This document shows, piece by piece, positions 1 to 6,458 of a stretch of DNA of 16,711 nucleotides. Both the position numbers and the translations under genes were made by a program. This DNA comes from Bacillota bacterium (GTDB lineage Bacteria; Bacillota; Sulfobacillia; RBS10-35; JAJYVN01). Each line of letters starts with the position of its first letter. Within the stretch, counting starts at the first letter, position 1. The stretch is taken from the NCBI GenBank assembly GCA_021791995.1, contig JAJYVN010000031.1, positions 1-16,711 on the forward strand. The letters run 5' to 3'. The notes below the pieces were generated by a model. The model saw only the letters and a program-made list of their open reading frames with translations, searched no databases and was not told the DNA's origin.

Positions 1-947
1 GAGAGGGAACCATGGGCAACCGGCGCAAGCCGGATTGGGGCGGCACGAACAACGGTTGTCGCGGTTTGTCAGGCAAATCGGGCAGCAGTTGACACCACCG
101 GGAGTAGGAAATGCGTACCCAGCATGGAGGAACGTACGTTCACGCTGACTCCTGACGAAGCGCTACCACCGAAAGACGCCGGCGTCCCAGAGAACGGCGG
201 AAGAAGCCGTCCCGTGGGCATTGGGTAGGGGCGATTCACAAGCATTAGGGCATCACCATCTCTTTCCTGCGCCTTTCGTCCGTTGCGCAACGACGGGAAG
301 GGCGACCGCGCCAATACGGGAGGCGCGGGGACGTCCTCGCGCCACGAATCGGCGATCATCCCTCCGGCCGCGCTCGGAAGGCGTTTGGAAGAACGCTCGG
401 TGCTTCTTCGGTTTCGTGCAAAAAAGTGCCGAAGAGGCTGACGACGGTGTAGTAGCCTGTCGTTACGCGGGGTCGCCGGGTGAGGGGCGTGACCGCACCG
501 AATGGAGCGACCAACACGGGGAGGGATCATCGGTTTGTGTGCGGGTGCGCCAGAGCAGGTGGTCGCTCGATACGAGCCGATCCAGACGCTGGAGGATCAT
601 GCTCTCAAATGGAAGCGACGGTTGCACCGCAACAGCAGTAAGAAAGGCAAGGTGCCGTCCAGCCGTGGGTACCTTAAGCCGGAACCAACCGGCCTCCCAT
701 GAAACACGCCGGCCAACCCCAGATGTAGTGCCTTCGGATGAGGTGGGATACGAGACACCCTGGGGTGCATTCTGCGACGCGTGGTGTCTGCCGCGCCGGT
801 GTGGGGGGCTGTACTCGATTACCCATGGACCTACGTCGCCATCTACCACGGCTTGAGCCGTTGCTGGCAGCGATACTATTGTGCTGGATCTGGGCGGTTG
901 GGGCTGGGATCGACTGCGTAGGCGTTCGCCCGCTTCACTCCCACCCA
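1..947. other. Left flank with no recognised gene
   Basis: I see no recognisable protein domain or RNA gene here on either strand. Several frames stay open by chance in this G+C-rich DNA, but their products look low in information (rich in R, P, S, W, C). Visible structure: a 12-bp palindrome GACGCCGGCGTC at 175-186; a 7-bp inverted repeat CCGCGCC/GGCGCGG at 306-328; and a hairpin with 9 of 10 arm bases paired at 402-438 around a 17-nt A-rich loop. The stretch may be a decayed gene or the edge of an accessory element. The window edge prevents a check of what lies upstream. Confidence 0.5.
502..702 (+). CDS. Possible 66-aa hypothetical protein
   Basis: This is the most protein-like frame in the left flank. 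It would give a basic, partly helical peptide with the stretch RYEPIQTLEDHALKWKRRL followed by a Lys/Ser-rich tail. I recognise no family. There is no Shine-Dalgarno sequence before the ATG, and third-position G+C is only moderate, so it may be a chance ORF or a fragment of a decayed gene. It has no clear partner: the next gene, the guanylate-kinase-like protein, converges from the other strand. Confidence 0.18.
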   Translation: MERPTRGGIIGLCAGAPEQVVARYEPIQTLEDHALKWKRRLHRNSSKKGKVPSSRGYLKPEPTGLP

Positions 948-1565
948 TCACTTGTCGCTTGGGTCAATTTTAGCGTGGCTGTACGCACCTGTGACCCTGA
1001 AATGCCGATCAATGATAGCTAAGACAGCGGTGATTGCATCCTCGATCTGCCCATTTCGGTTCGTGATTAGGTAATTAAAGTCATGTGCGTGAAGTTGCTC
1101 TTCTTGGGCACGCAACAGGCGAGCGGATGCGTCCTGTTGCGTCGTGCCCGGTCTACATTCGAGTCGTACCCGAAGCTCCTCGAGCGAACCGGGTTGTACG
1201 AAGATGGTGATGGCGTTGTTAGGGAACGCCCGGCTAACCGCAATACCGCCCTTATAATCGAGAGAGGTGATGCCGGCCTGACCCTGCGAGAGAAGTGCGG
1301 TCAGGGGCCCTTGTTGGGTTCCATAAAGATGTCCGTGAATGGTTTCCCATTCCAGCAGCGCGCCGCTGTGCATGAGTTGCTGGAAGGTTTCCTCCGACAC
1401 GAACAGGTACTCGCGACCATGCATTTCGCCAGGGCGCGGTGGGCGTGTCGTTGTGGTGGGCACAAAGCGGATCTCTGGACGCAAAGAACGCACAGCCGTT
1501 ATGATGGCCGTCTTTCCGCTCCCGCCTGGACCGATAAGGACGAAGAGGCGCCCTGTATCAGCCAT
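948..1565 (-). CDS. Guanylate-kinase-like P-loop protein
   Basis: A 205-residue protein with the guanylate kinase layout. It has a P-loop GPGGSGKT at residues 12-19; the GMP-binding segment TTTTRPPRPGEMHGREYLF near residues 38-56; the LEWETIHGHLYGT segment that corresponds to the family's E-x-A-x-V-x-G-x-x-YGT; and a C-terminal HAHDFNYLITN segment matching HAxxYDYVIxN. Guanylate kinase phosphorylates GMP to GDP with ATP in the cytosol. The central segment reads LDYKGG where the family usually has LxIDVQGA, so about two residues and the conserved Asp-Val-Gln are changed. It is not next to rpoZ or remA, the usual neighbours of gmk in Bacillota, so it is probably a paralogue rather than the housekeeping enzyme. 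The start is the ATG at 1565, which has only a weak GAGGT just before it. Family membership is well supported; activity on GMP is inferred. Confidence 0.88.
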   Translation of the reverse strand: MADTGRLFVLIGPGGSGKTAIITAVRSLRPEIRFVPTTTTRPPRPGEMHGREYLFVSEETFQQLMHSGALLEWETIHGHLYGTQQGPLTALLSQGQAGITSLDYKGGIAVSRAFPNNAITIFVQPGSLEELRVRLECRPGTTQQDASARLLRAQEEQLHAHDFNYLITNRNGQIEDAITAVLAIIDRHFRVTGAYSHAKIDPSDK

Positions 1566-1570
1566 GGACC

Positions 1571-1690
1571 TCAGGGCTTTCCGTGAGGGAGGAATTTCTC
1601 CAGGCGATCGGTTGTCCGTTCCTGAATCGGTTCATGCAAGGGCTGGATGGCCATCGCCTGCATGTGAAAGCAACCCGATTTGTTTCCCAC
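1571..1690 (-). CDS. Possible 39-aa small protein upstream of the Gmk-like gene
   Basis: A GTG-started frame of 39 codons (peptide contains HMQAMAIQPLHEPIQERTTD) ends in TGA 5 nt before the ATG of the guanylate-kinase-like gene. About two thirds of its third positions are G or C, better than the competing frames here, and the peptide composition looks natural. No family is recognised and no ribosome-binding site is seen. A second overlapping frame (1558-1755, 65 codons) also abuts the kinase start but has poorer codon statistics. Either could be chance; at most one is likely to be real. Confidence 0.22.
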   Translation of the reverse strand: MGNKSGCFHMQAMAIQPLHEPIQERTTDRLEKFLPHGKP

Positions 1691-1747
1691 ATCGGTGTGC
1701 GGAATCCACGGTCGTCCGAGGCCAGAAGGGACAACAGTGAGGCGGCA

Positions 1748-1900
1748 TCATTCATCCAATCCCATCCCCTCTCTTGCGTTTACGAGTCTGGACGCCAACC
1801 CGTAAGTGATGATTGCCCCTTTTTCCGTGTACTGCAGCGTTCGGCAGGCCGCCATCCCCCTCGTGCTGTCACGAATCCTGATCCAGACGAGCGCCCGCAT
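1748..1900 (-). CDS. Possible 50-aa small protein, leaderless
   Basis: A 50-codon frame starting at ATG 1900. Third-position G+C is about 70%, and the peptide looks soluble and mixed in composition (for example YTEKGAIITYGLASRLVNA). I recognise no family. A TATAGT box lies 6 nt before the ATG, so a transcript would start at or near the start codon. The gene is in the same direction as the guanylate-kinase-like gene and could head its operon. Without homologues this remains tentative. Confidence 0.32.
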   Translation of the reverse strand: MRALVWIRIRDSTRGMAACRTLQYTEKGAIITYGLASRLVNAREGMGLDE

Positions 1901-1906
1901 TGGCGC

Positions 1907-1912
1907 ACTATA
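1907..1912 (-). promoter_or_regulatory. -10 box before the 50-aa ORF
   Basis: TATAGT on the minus strand (5 of 6 to TATAAT), 6 nt upstream of the ATG at 1900. No good -35 is present at the usual spacing; the -35 area falls inside the hairpin at 1923-1946. Confidence 0.35.
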
Positions 1913-1922
1913 GCACGGTACG

Positions 1923-1946
1923 GCAGATCCCGGAAGCGGGATCTGC
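1923..1946. repeat. Perfect 10-bp hairpin with 4-nt loop
   Basis: GCAGATCCCG, loop GAAG, CGGGATCTGC: ten uninterrupted base pairs closing a tetraloop. No T-run follows on either strand, so it is not a standard intrinsic terminator. It lies immediately upstream of the TATAGT box at 1907-1912, so it could be an operator, a terminator with an unusual tail, or a small repeat unit. Confidence 0.6.
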
Positions 1947-2012
1947 GGACAGACCAATGGGCGGAAACCAAGAGACCATTCGTCCCAGATGACCCACGGG
2001 TACCACGCCGAT

Positions 2013-2246
2013 TCATATCTGTGGATCACGGGTGACGCTGTATGTTTGGAAATTTGGCTGCGATCCACTTATGATTTTCTTGCCAGGCACACCGGACACC
2101 TCAGGGGGCGCGGCCTTTTTCGGCACAGCGTACCACTGGGCATCGGCCAGCGGATCGGAGGTGTCTTCCCGGGAGAATCGCCCATCCCGCCTTTGTGCGA
2201 GAGCGCCGAGCGCAATGCGCAAGGCGCGCCACTGTTCGTGCACCAC
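2013..2246 (-). CDS. Possible 77-aa hypothetical protein divergent from arsR
   Basis: A GTG-started frame (two successive GTG codons at 2241-2246) giving 77 residues. Codon third positions are about three quarters G or C over the first 50 codons, and the sequence looks protein-like (WRALRIALGALAQRR, then a Pro-rich segment). No family is recognised. It would be transcribed away from arsR, with only 32 bp between the two starts, and the shared region holds the suspected ArsR half-site at 2251-2260. If real it may therefore be arsenic-responsive. No convincing ribosome-binding site is visible, and a chance ORF is still quite possible. Confidence 0.3.
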   Translation of the reverse strand: MVHEQWRALRIALGALAQRRDGRFSREDTSDPLADAQWYAVPKKAAPPEVSGVPGKKIISGSQPNFQTYSVTRDPQI

Positions 2247-2250
2247 AAGA

Positions 2251-2262
2251 CATCGTTACAAT
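2251..2262 (+). promoter_or_regulatory. arsR -10 box with putative ArsR half-site
   Basis: TACAAT at 2257-2262 is a good -10 box (5 of 6), 16 nt before the arsR ATG; the -35 is weak. It overlaps CATCGTTACA (2251-2260). The exact reverse complement of that 10-mer recurs at 2703-2712 in the arsR/CMD spacer, inside the dyad there. A shared site in two promoters of an ars cluster suggests ArsR binding and autoregulation. Confidence 0.5.
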
Positions 2263-2278
2263 AGGCATCGGTGATGAT

Positions 2279-2650
2279 ATGCGACTAGCGCAAGGTCACG
2301 TTGCGAAGGTCTTTCGGGTCCTCGGGGACGACACACGCCTTCAGATGTTGGTGCTCCTTGGTCTGCGTGAGGCATGTGTCTGTGAGTTTGTCGAACTCTT
2401 TGGCATTAGTCAGCCTGCCATCAGCGAGCACCTGCGACGCATGAGGGACGTGGGGCTGGTTGAGGACGAGCGTCACGGGACATGGGTGTTTTACCGGCGG
2501 GCTGCTGACCTGCCTCCGTTTGTACGAGCAGCTCTGGATGCCGTAGAGGTTCCGAGCGAATTATTTGCCCGCATGGAGGCCATGACGCCAGCGGGCGTCT
2601 GTGATCGGCCCGAAGGACGGTCTCGCCCCACGCCTGGCGCATCGGAATGA
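2279..2650 (+). CDS. arsR: ArsR-family arsenic-responsive repressor
   Basis: A 123-residue winged-helix repressor of the ArsR/SmtB family. It has an N-terminal helix with FRVLGDDTRLQMLVLL (about 12-27), the ACVCEF segment with Cys33 and Cys35, a recognition helix region ISQPAISEHLRRMRDVGLV (43-61) and a wing with TWVFYR. Cys-Val-Cys at the start of the DNA-binding helix is the As(III)/Sb(III) site of classical plasmid-type ArsR; metal binding there releases the operator. I start it at the ATG at 2279. The frame is open a further 28 codons upstream, but that extension is Arg/Ala-rich and unlike the family. It is the first gene of the arsenic cluster and probably represses both its own promoter and the one at 2672-2700. 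Confidence 0.93.
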   Translation: MRLAQGHVAKVFRVLGDDTRLQMLVLLGLREACVCEFVELFGISQPAISEHLRRMRDVGLVEDERHGTWVFYRRAADLPPFVRAALDAVEVPSELFARMEAMTPAGVCDRPEGRSRPTPGASE

Positions 2651-2671
2651 GTGCACCAGCTTGCGAGGGGG

Positions 2672-2708
2672 TTGACGTGGACTATGCATAGTTATATCGT
2701 GATGTAAC
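2672..2708 (+). promoter_or_regulatory. Internal ars promoter with ArsR-type operator
   Basis: TTGACG (2672-2677) and TATCGT (2695-2700) are 17 bp apart in the spacer between arsR and the CMD gene. Over the -10 lies a dyad GTTATATC-GT-GATGTAAC (2691-2708); 7 of 8 arm positions are complementary. Its right side is part of TGTAACGATG (2703-2712), the inverse of the 10-mer over the arsR -10. This is the expected position for a repressor that blocks polymerase. That ArsR is the binder is inferred. Confidence 0.6.
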
Positions 2709-2727
2709 GATGCTTGGAGGTGTTCGG

Positions 2728-3000
2728 ATGGACGCGAAGACACGGGAACTCGTTGCGGTGGCGGCGTCGATGGCGGGCGGGTGTGAGGATTGCCTCAAGC
2801 AGCATGTTGCAGCGGCGCGTCGCGTTGGGGCGTGCGCGGAGGAGTTGCATGAGGCGGTGGACATTGGGCGTGCGGTTGCACTTCGGGTGAAGCTCGGCTT
2901 CGATGCCCTCGCCGAGACACTCTTGCAGGAGGAAGAACTCGTTGTGGTCTCGACAGGCTGTGGCTGTGGTTCGGACTGTGGCTGTGAGAAGGGAGCATAA
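2728..3000 (+). CDS. CMD/AhpD-like thiol protein with Cys-rich tail
   Basis: A 90-residue protein of the carboxymuconolactone decarboxylase (AhpD-like) fold. The motif Cys19-Glu-Asp-Cys22-Leu-Lys-Gln-His26 matches the CxxCxxxH redox centre of AhpD-type proteins, which act as thiol-disulfide reductants. After the helical core comes an unusual tail with Cys78, Cys80, Cys84 and Cys86 (GCGCGSDCGC). Similar Cys-Gly clusters end ArsD and occur in the ArsM-like protein, so the tail may bind arsenite. The start is the ATG at 2728 because GGAGG (2716-2720) sits 7 nt before it; an ATG at 2710 lacks such a site. It lies between arsR and arsD, and its stop is 5 nt before arsD. A role as reductant or arsenite carrier is inference. 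Confidence 0.85.
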   Translation: MDAKTRELVAVAASMAGGCEDCLKQHVAAARRVGACAEELHEAVDIGRAVALRVKLGFDALAETLLQEEELVVVSTGCGCGSDCGCEKGA

Positions 3001-3005
3001 GTCCG

Positions 3006-3398
3006 ATGCAGGTTCGGGTGTTTGACTCTGAGATGTGTTGCGCGAGTGGAGTTTGTGGACCAGCGCCGGATCCTGCCCTCATTGGCTTTCAGCAGGTTGT
3101 GGAACGCCTGAAGGCCGAGGGTGACGACGTGCAGCGGTACCAACTCAGCCGGCAGCCTCAGGCCTTTGTTGGAATGCCCCAGGTCTACCAACTCCTTCTG
3201 GAGCGGGGGGCATCCGTACTTCCGGTAGTCATCGTCGACGGGCAGGTCGTGAGTGTCGGCTCCTATCCGGGTTACGTGGAGTTGAAGTCGCCTCGTTCCA
3301 GGGAGGTGCCCGCCGCTGTCGCTGATCAGCAGAATGGTTGTGGGTGTGGCGGTGGTCGGTGCTGCTCGTCCCCGAACCCTGACGAGTCCCGGTACTGA
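3006..3398 (+). CDS. arsD: ArsD arsenite metallochaperone
   Basis: A 130-residue thioredoxin-fold protein of the ArsD family, which passes As(III) to the ArsA ATPase and so raises pump efficiency. It begins MQVRVFDSEMCCASGVCG, with Cys11, Cys12 and Cys17 matching the essential Cys12/13/18 triad of plasmid R773 ArsD. The middle (LERGASVLPVVIVDGQVVSVG) is the usual conserved strand-turn. The tail has Cys112, Cys114, Cys119 and Cys120, close to the two vicinal pairs known at the R773 C-terminus. A GAAGGGAG ribosome-binding site lies inside the end of the upstream gene. It is followed 35 bp later by arsA1, its physical partner. Confidence 0.96.
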   Translation: MQVRVFDSEMCCASGVCGPAPDPALIGFQQVVERLKAEGDDVQRYQLSRQPQAFVGMPQVYQLLLERGASVLPVVIVDGQVVSVGSYPGYVELKSPRSREVPAAVADQQNGCGCGGGRCCSSPNPDESRY

Positions 3399-3433
3399 TT
3401 GACTCGCGGTTTGCCGCGCCGGGGGGTGTTTTT

Positions 3434-4315
3434 GTGGCTCGTCATCTGTTTTTCGCGGGCAAGGGAGGCGTCGGTAAGACGTCTCTTGCCTCGGCGACGG
3501 CCGTCCGGCTGGCCGACGCGGGACAACGGACATTACTTGTGACCACAGACCCCGCCTCAAACCTTGCAGATGTGTTCGAGCAGGAGATCGGCCCGAGTCC
3601 GCGACCGATCTCGGCTGTGCTTGGGCTCGATGCCCAGGAGATCGACGCGGAGGCAGCGGCACGCACCTACAGGGATAAGGCCCTCGCGCCGCTACGCGGG
3701 CTTTTGCCCGAGGAGATGCTGCGCACTGTGGAGGAGCAGATGAGCGGCCCTTGCACGGTGGAGATTGCCGGGTTCGACGAATTCATCGTTTGCTTGCTGG
3801 ACGGGCACTATGAACGGGTCGTCTTCGACACGGCGCCCACGGGGCACACGCTGCGACTGCTAGGGTTACCGGCAGCGTGGGCGGTACATATCGAAGACAG
3901 TGCCCGCGGCTCTGGACAGACCTGCATTGGACCCGTCGATCAGTTGCAGACCTCGAAGGATCAGTATAACGAGGCTATGCGGCGGCTGCGTGACGGCCTG
4001 GACACCACGTTTGTCTTCGTCTCCCAGCCGGAACGCACTGCGGTACAGGAGACGCTGCGCGCCTCGCACGAGCTGGAGGCGCTCGGGATATCCACCCAGC
4101 GCCTGTACATCAACGGCGTCATCCCGGAGGAGGCGGCCGCACACCCCTTCTTCCGCTCGCGGAGGGAGATGCAACGTGCGGCGATCGGTGCACTCGTGGC
4201 TCGTTTCCCAGGGGAGGCAGACGAGGTTCCGCTGCTGGAGGATGAGGTCAAAGGGGTGCCGATGCTCCGCGAGCTCGGGAAGTGGGTGAGCTTCGATGTC
4301 CGGGCCATTCGTTGA
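3434..4315 (+). CDS. arsA1: ArsA first half (A1), arsenite-pump ATPase subunit
   Basis: A 293-residue protein equal to the N-terminal half of a classical two-domain ArsA, the cytosolic ATPase that drives ArsB. It has a P-loop GKGGVGKT at 9-16, the signature DTAPTGH at 132-138, Cys107 in SGPCTVEIAGF and Cys164 in GQTCIGP. The two cysteines match metalloid ligands Cys113 and Cys172 of R773 ArsA. The start is GTG 3434, with a GGGGGGTG ribosome-binding site just before it. The gene ends where the linker to A2 would begin and overlaps arsA2 by 20 nt in another frame. A split arsA has been described in Alkaliphilus metalliredigens, where both halves are needed, so this is probably a real two-subunit enzyme rather than a frameshift. 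Confidence 0.95.
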   Translation: MARHLFFAGKGGVGKTSLASATAVRLADAGQRTLLVTTDPASNLADVFEQEIGPSPRPISAVLGLDAQEIDAEAAARTYRDKALAPLRGLLPEEMLRTVEEQMSGPCTVEIAGFDEFIVCLLDGHYERVVFDTAPTGHTLRLLGLPAAWAVHIEDSARGSGQTCIGPVDQLQTSKDQYNEAMRRLRDGLDTTFVFVSQPERTAVQETLRASHELEALGISTQRLYINGVIPEEAAAHPFFRSRREMQRAAIGALVARFPGEADEVPLLEDEVKGVPMLRELGKWVSFDVRAIR

Positions 4316-5219
4316 TCCACCATTCTTGTTGGGATCTGGTGCCCGCCGCCTGTTTTTCGCGGGTAAGGGCGGTGTCGGCAAGACGACGCTAGCCGTTGTG
4401 GCTGCCGTTGCGGCTGCAGGCATTCAACGCACGCTTTTGCTGACAACCGATCCTGCGGCGCACATTGGATCCGTCCTTGAATGCCCTGTGGGCGACGAGG
4501 TGGGGCCGGTTCCAGGGGTTGATGGACTCTGGGCCGCGCGCATCGACCCGCAGCACGAGACCGAGAGGTACAAGAAGCAAGTACTGACAGAGGCGCGCGG
4601 GCGCTACACGCCGGATACGGTGGAGCGAATGGCGGAGGAGCTTGATTCCCCATGTACCGAGGAGATTGCGGTCTTCCGGCGATTCCTGGCCTATCTGCTT
4701 TCGGACGATTACCCGATCGTGGTCTTCGATACGGCGCCGACCGGCCATACGCTGCGTCTCCTTGAACTTCCGCTTAGTTACAGTGATCAGTTGGCCGTCA
4801 AGGCCCATGGCTCCGCCGAGAGCGCCAAGGTGGACCGGCAGGAGGCGGCTCGGTTCCAGCAGGCGCTGGCGCTGCTCAGGGACCCAGCGCAGACACTGTT
4901 TTCCTTCGTCGTTTATCCGGAGGCGACGCCGCTAGCCGAGGCGGAACGGGCCACCGCCGACCTGCGCGCGATTGGCCTGCAGACCGGACTGGTGGTGGTC
5001 AATCAGGTCCTGCCGGAGGAGGTGTGTATCCACCCCCTCTTCCGCAAGCGTTTCGAGATGCAAAAGCGCTACTTGCACGAGATTCCCTCGAGGTTCCCCG
5101 GGGCGGTGGTCCGGATCGCCCCCCTGCAGGAGCGGGATGTGATCGGGCTGGATGCCGTGCGACGCCTTGCGGACGCGGTATTCGGGTGCCAACCCGCCGC
5201 CGCCAGCGCGGAGATCTGA
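4296..5219 (+). CDS. arsA2: ArsA second half (A2), arsenite-pump ATPase subunit
   Basis: A 307-residue protein equal to the C-terminal half of ArsA. About 17 residues lead into RRLFFAGKGGVGKT (P-loop 23-30). The signature DTAPTGH is at 145-151, and Cys120 in DSPCTEEIAVF matches Cys422 of R773 ArsA, the A2-side arsenite ligand. Cys113 and Cys172 equivalents are in A1, so both proteins are needed to build the three-cysteine metalloid site. That argues for a heterodimer. The ATG at 4296 lies inside the end of arsA1, giving a 20-nt overlap without a strong ribosome-binding site of its own, as expected for translational coupling and equal dosage. The DsrE-like gene follows 47 bp downstream. Confidence 0.95.
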   Translation: MSGPFVDPPFLLGSGARRLFFAGKGGVGKTTLAVVAAVAAAGIQRTLLLTTDPAAHIGSVLECPVGDEVGPVPGVDGLWAARIDPQHETERYKKQVLTEARGRYTPDTVERMAEELDSPCTEEIAVFRRFLAYLLSDDYPIVVFDTAPTGHTLRLLELPLSYSDQLAVKAHGSAESAKVDRQEAARFQQALALLRDPAQTLFSFVVYPEATPLAEAERATADLRAIGLQTGLVVVNQVLPEEVCIHPLFRKRFEMQKRYLHEIPSRFPGAVVRIAPLQERDVIGLDAVRRLADAVFGCQPAAASAEI

Positions 5220-5266
5220 ATGCGCTTGACGCACATGCGCATGTTAGCGGACGGAAGGGATCGGTC

Positions 5267-5617
5267 GTGCCGAAGATCGCTGTCGTGGTGCTTTCCGGCA
5301 ACGATGACCTTGGGCGCGCGAACGCGGGACTGCATGTGGCCAAGCGCATGCACGACGCACGGCAGGAGAACGGCATCGACGCCGTGGAGGTCTTCCTGTT
5401 CACCCAGGGCCTGCGCCTCGTGGGCGAACGGGACTCGGACCCCGGCCGTCTGATCGCGGAACTGGTCGCGGCTGGAATCAGCGTGGGCGGCTGCACCAAC
5501 CAGCTCAACAACTGGGGATGTGCGGAGGCGGCCAAGGCCATGGGGGTCCGCGCCGAATTCGCGCGGGATGCCTTTTCGAGGTTCGCGCGCGACGGATACA
5601 CAGTGTTGACGTTCTGA
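5267..5617 (+). CDS. DsrE-family protein in the ars cluster
   Basis: A 116-residue protein starting at GTG 5267, with GGAAGGG 8 nt before it. The start KIAVVVLSGNDDLGRANAGLHVAKRM is a Rossmann-like first strand and helix. VEVFLFTQGLRLV and the Cys-containing GGCTNQLNNWGC segment (about 70-80) are typical of small DsrE/DsrF-like sulfur-carrier folds, where a Cys in this region can hold a persulfide. The frame is open upstream inside arsA2, but that part is clearly shadow coding. It lies between arsA2 and the FmdE-like gene, in tight order. A sulfur or thioarsenic role is inference from context; these proteins are also often described only as DsrE family. Confidence 0.82.
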   Translation: MPKIAVVVLSGNDDLGRANAGLHVAKRMHDARQENGIDAVEVFLFTQGLRLVGERDSDPGRLIAELVAAGISVGGCTNQLNNWGCAEAAKAMGVRAEFARDAFSRFARDGYTVLTF

Positions 5618-6333
5618 GATGGAACAGGCAGGGGACCTCGGCGGATAACGCTCCCGAGTGGTATTGGCCGCGCTGGGCGGCCCAGGCGCAACTTCCGTCT
5701 TTCCAGGTCCGGGATACCGAGTCGAGCCATGGCAGGTACGCCAAAAGCACCAAGACCGTCACCTGCAAGGACTTGGTCAAATTTCACGGCCATGCCTGCG
5801 ACGGGCTGTTCCGTGGTGCGGTCGCGCTTTCCCGGGGGCTGGCTTTGCTCTTTCCGGACGGGGTGATCGATCGAACGGATCTCCGGGTGCTCTCGCGCAA
5901 CAGCCCGTGCCTTGGGGACGTGGCGGCGTATCTTACCGGTGGGCGCGTCCGCTTCGGCACCCAAGACGTGCAGGACGAACCGGGTGTCTGGTTTGTCGTT
6001 CAACAGATTTCCAGCGGACGCACCATACGCGTGGAGGAGAGGGCCGGGGCATATCCTGAGGCGCTCGCTGCGCGGGTAGCGGACACGGTGGTTCGGCCGC
6101 CGGAGGTGACCCGGGTGGATGTCGACGCTCTGCGCGACGCGCAATGGTCCTGGGTCCGGGACGTGCTGCTGCGAACCGCGCCGAATGCCATGTACCAGGT
6201 TCTTGAACTGAAACCGGAACCGTGGGGACCGGTTCCGTACGCGCGTGTAGGTAGGCGTACGGACGTTCTGTTCAAGTCCGTGCCGATGGACACCGGACAG
6301 GAGCAACGCGGCGACGTGGATCCTCAGTGGTAA
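5614..6333 (+). CDS. FmdE-domain protein, start codon unresolved
   Basis: The product contains an FmdE (formylmethanofuran dehydrogenase subunit E-like) domain: VKFHGHACDGLFRGAVAL, then RVLSRNSPCLGDVAAYLTGGRVRFG, with a His/Cys site (HGHAC) that probably binds metal. It lacks the zinc-ribbon tail of archaeal FmdE. The roughly 55 residues before the domain (from PEWYWPRWAAQ) look coding, but no ATG, GTG or TTG in this frame occurs between 5518 and 5773. I give CTG 5614, which overlaps the DsrE stop, as a nominal start. A natural-looking ATG at 5619 is in another frame and stops after nine codons, so a one-base indel near 5620-5650 is a likely explanation. It is not a methanogen enzyme here; its role beside ArsA is unknown. 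Confidence 0.72.
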   Translation: MRWNRQGTSADNAPEWYWPRWAAQAQLPSFQVRDTESSHGRYAKSTKTVTCKDLVKFHGHACDGLFRGAVALSRGLALLFPDGVIDRTDLRVLSRNSPCLGDVAAYLTGGRVRFGTQDVQDEPGVWFVVQQISSGRTIRVEERAGAYPEALAARVADTVVRPPEVTRVDVDALRDAQWSWVRDVLLRTAPNAMYQVLELKPEPWGPVPYARVGRRTDVLFKSVPMDTGQEQRGDVDPQW

Positions 6334-6349
6334 GTAATGCTCCGTTACT
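6333..6349. repeat. Small dyad after the FmdE-like gene
   Basis: AGTAA-TGCTCCG-TTACT, 5-bp perfect arms, begins at the FmdE stop. It contains GTTAC, also found in the suspected ArsR sites upstream, but the resemblance is short. The rest of the 125-bp spacer to arsM shows only the arsM ribosome-binding site. Confidence 0.3.
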
Positions 6350-6458
6350 CGGATTGCCGCCTCGTGGCCGGTGTGCTCGTCCATCCAGTGTAGGCGCGGG
6401 GATGGCGTCCGATGCCTCGAGCCTTCACGACCACACGCCCAGGTAGGAGGGCTGCCGC

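Noticed and set aside
738..1022. 94-codon plus-strand frame with a hydrophobic stretch
   Set aside because: It overlaps the 3' end of the guanylate-kinase-like gene on the other strand by 75 nt, has no ribosome-binding site and resembles no family.
2682..3662. Long minus-strand frame of 326 codons
   Set aside because: It runs opposite the CMD gene, arsD and arsA1, which have clear motifs and ribosome-binding sites; its product is Pro/Ser/Thr-rich noise.
4290..4320. Simple frameshift mutation in a single arsA
   Set aside because: The second ORF has its own ATG, the overlap is short as in coupled genes, and a natural split arsA is known; kept only as an alternative to be checked in reads.
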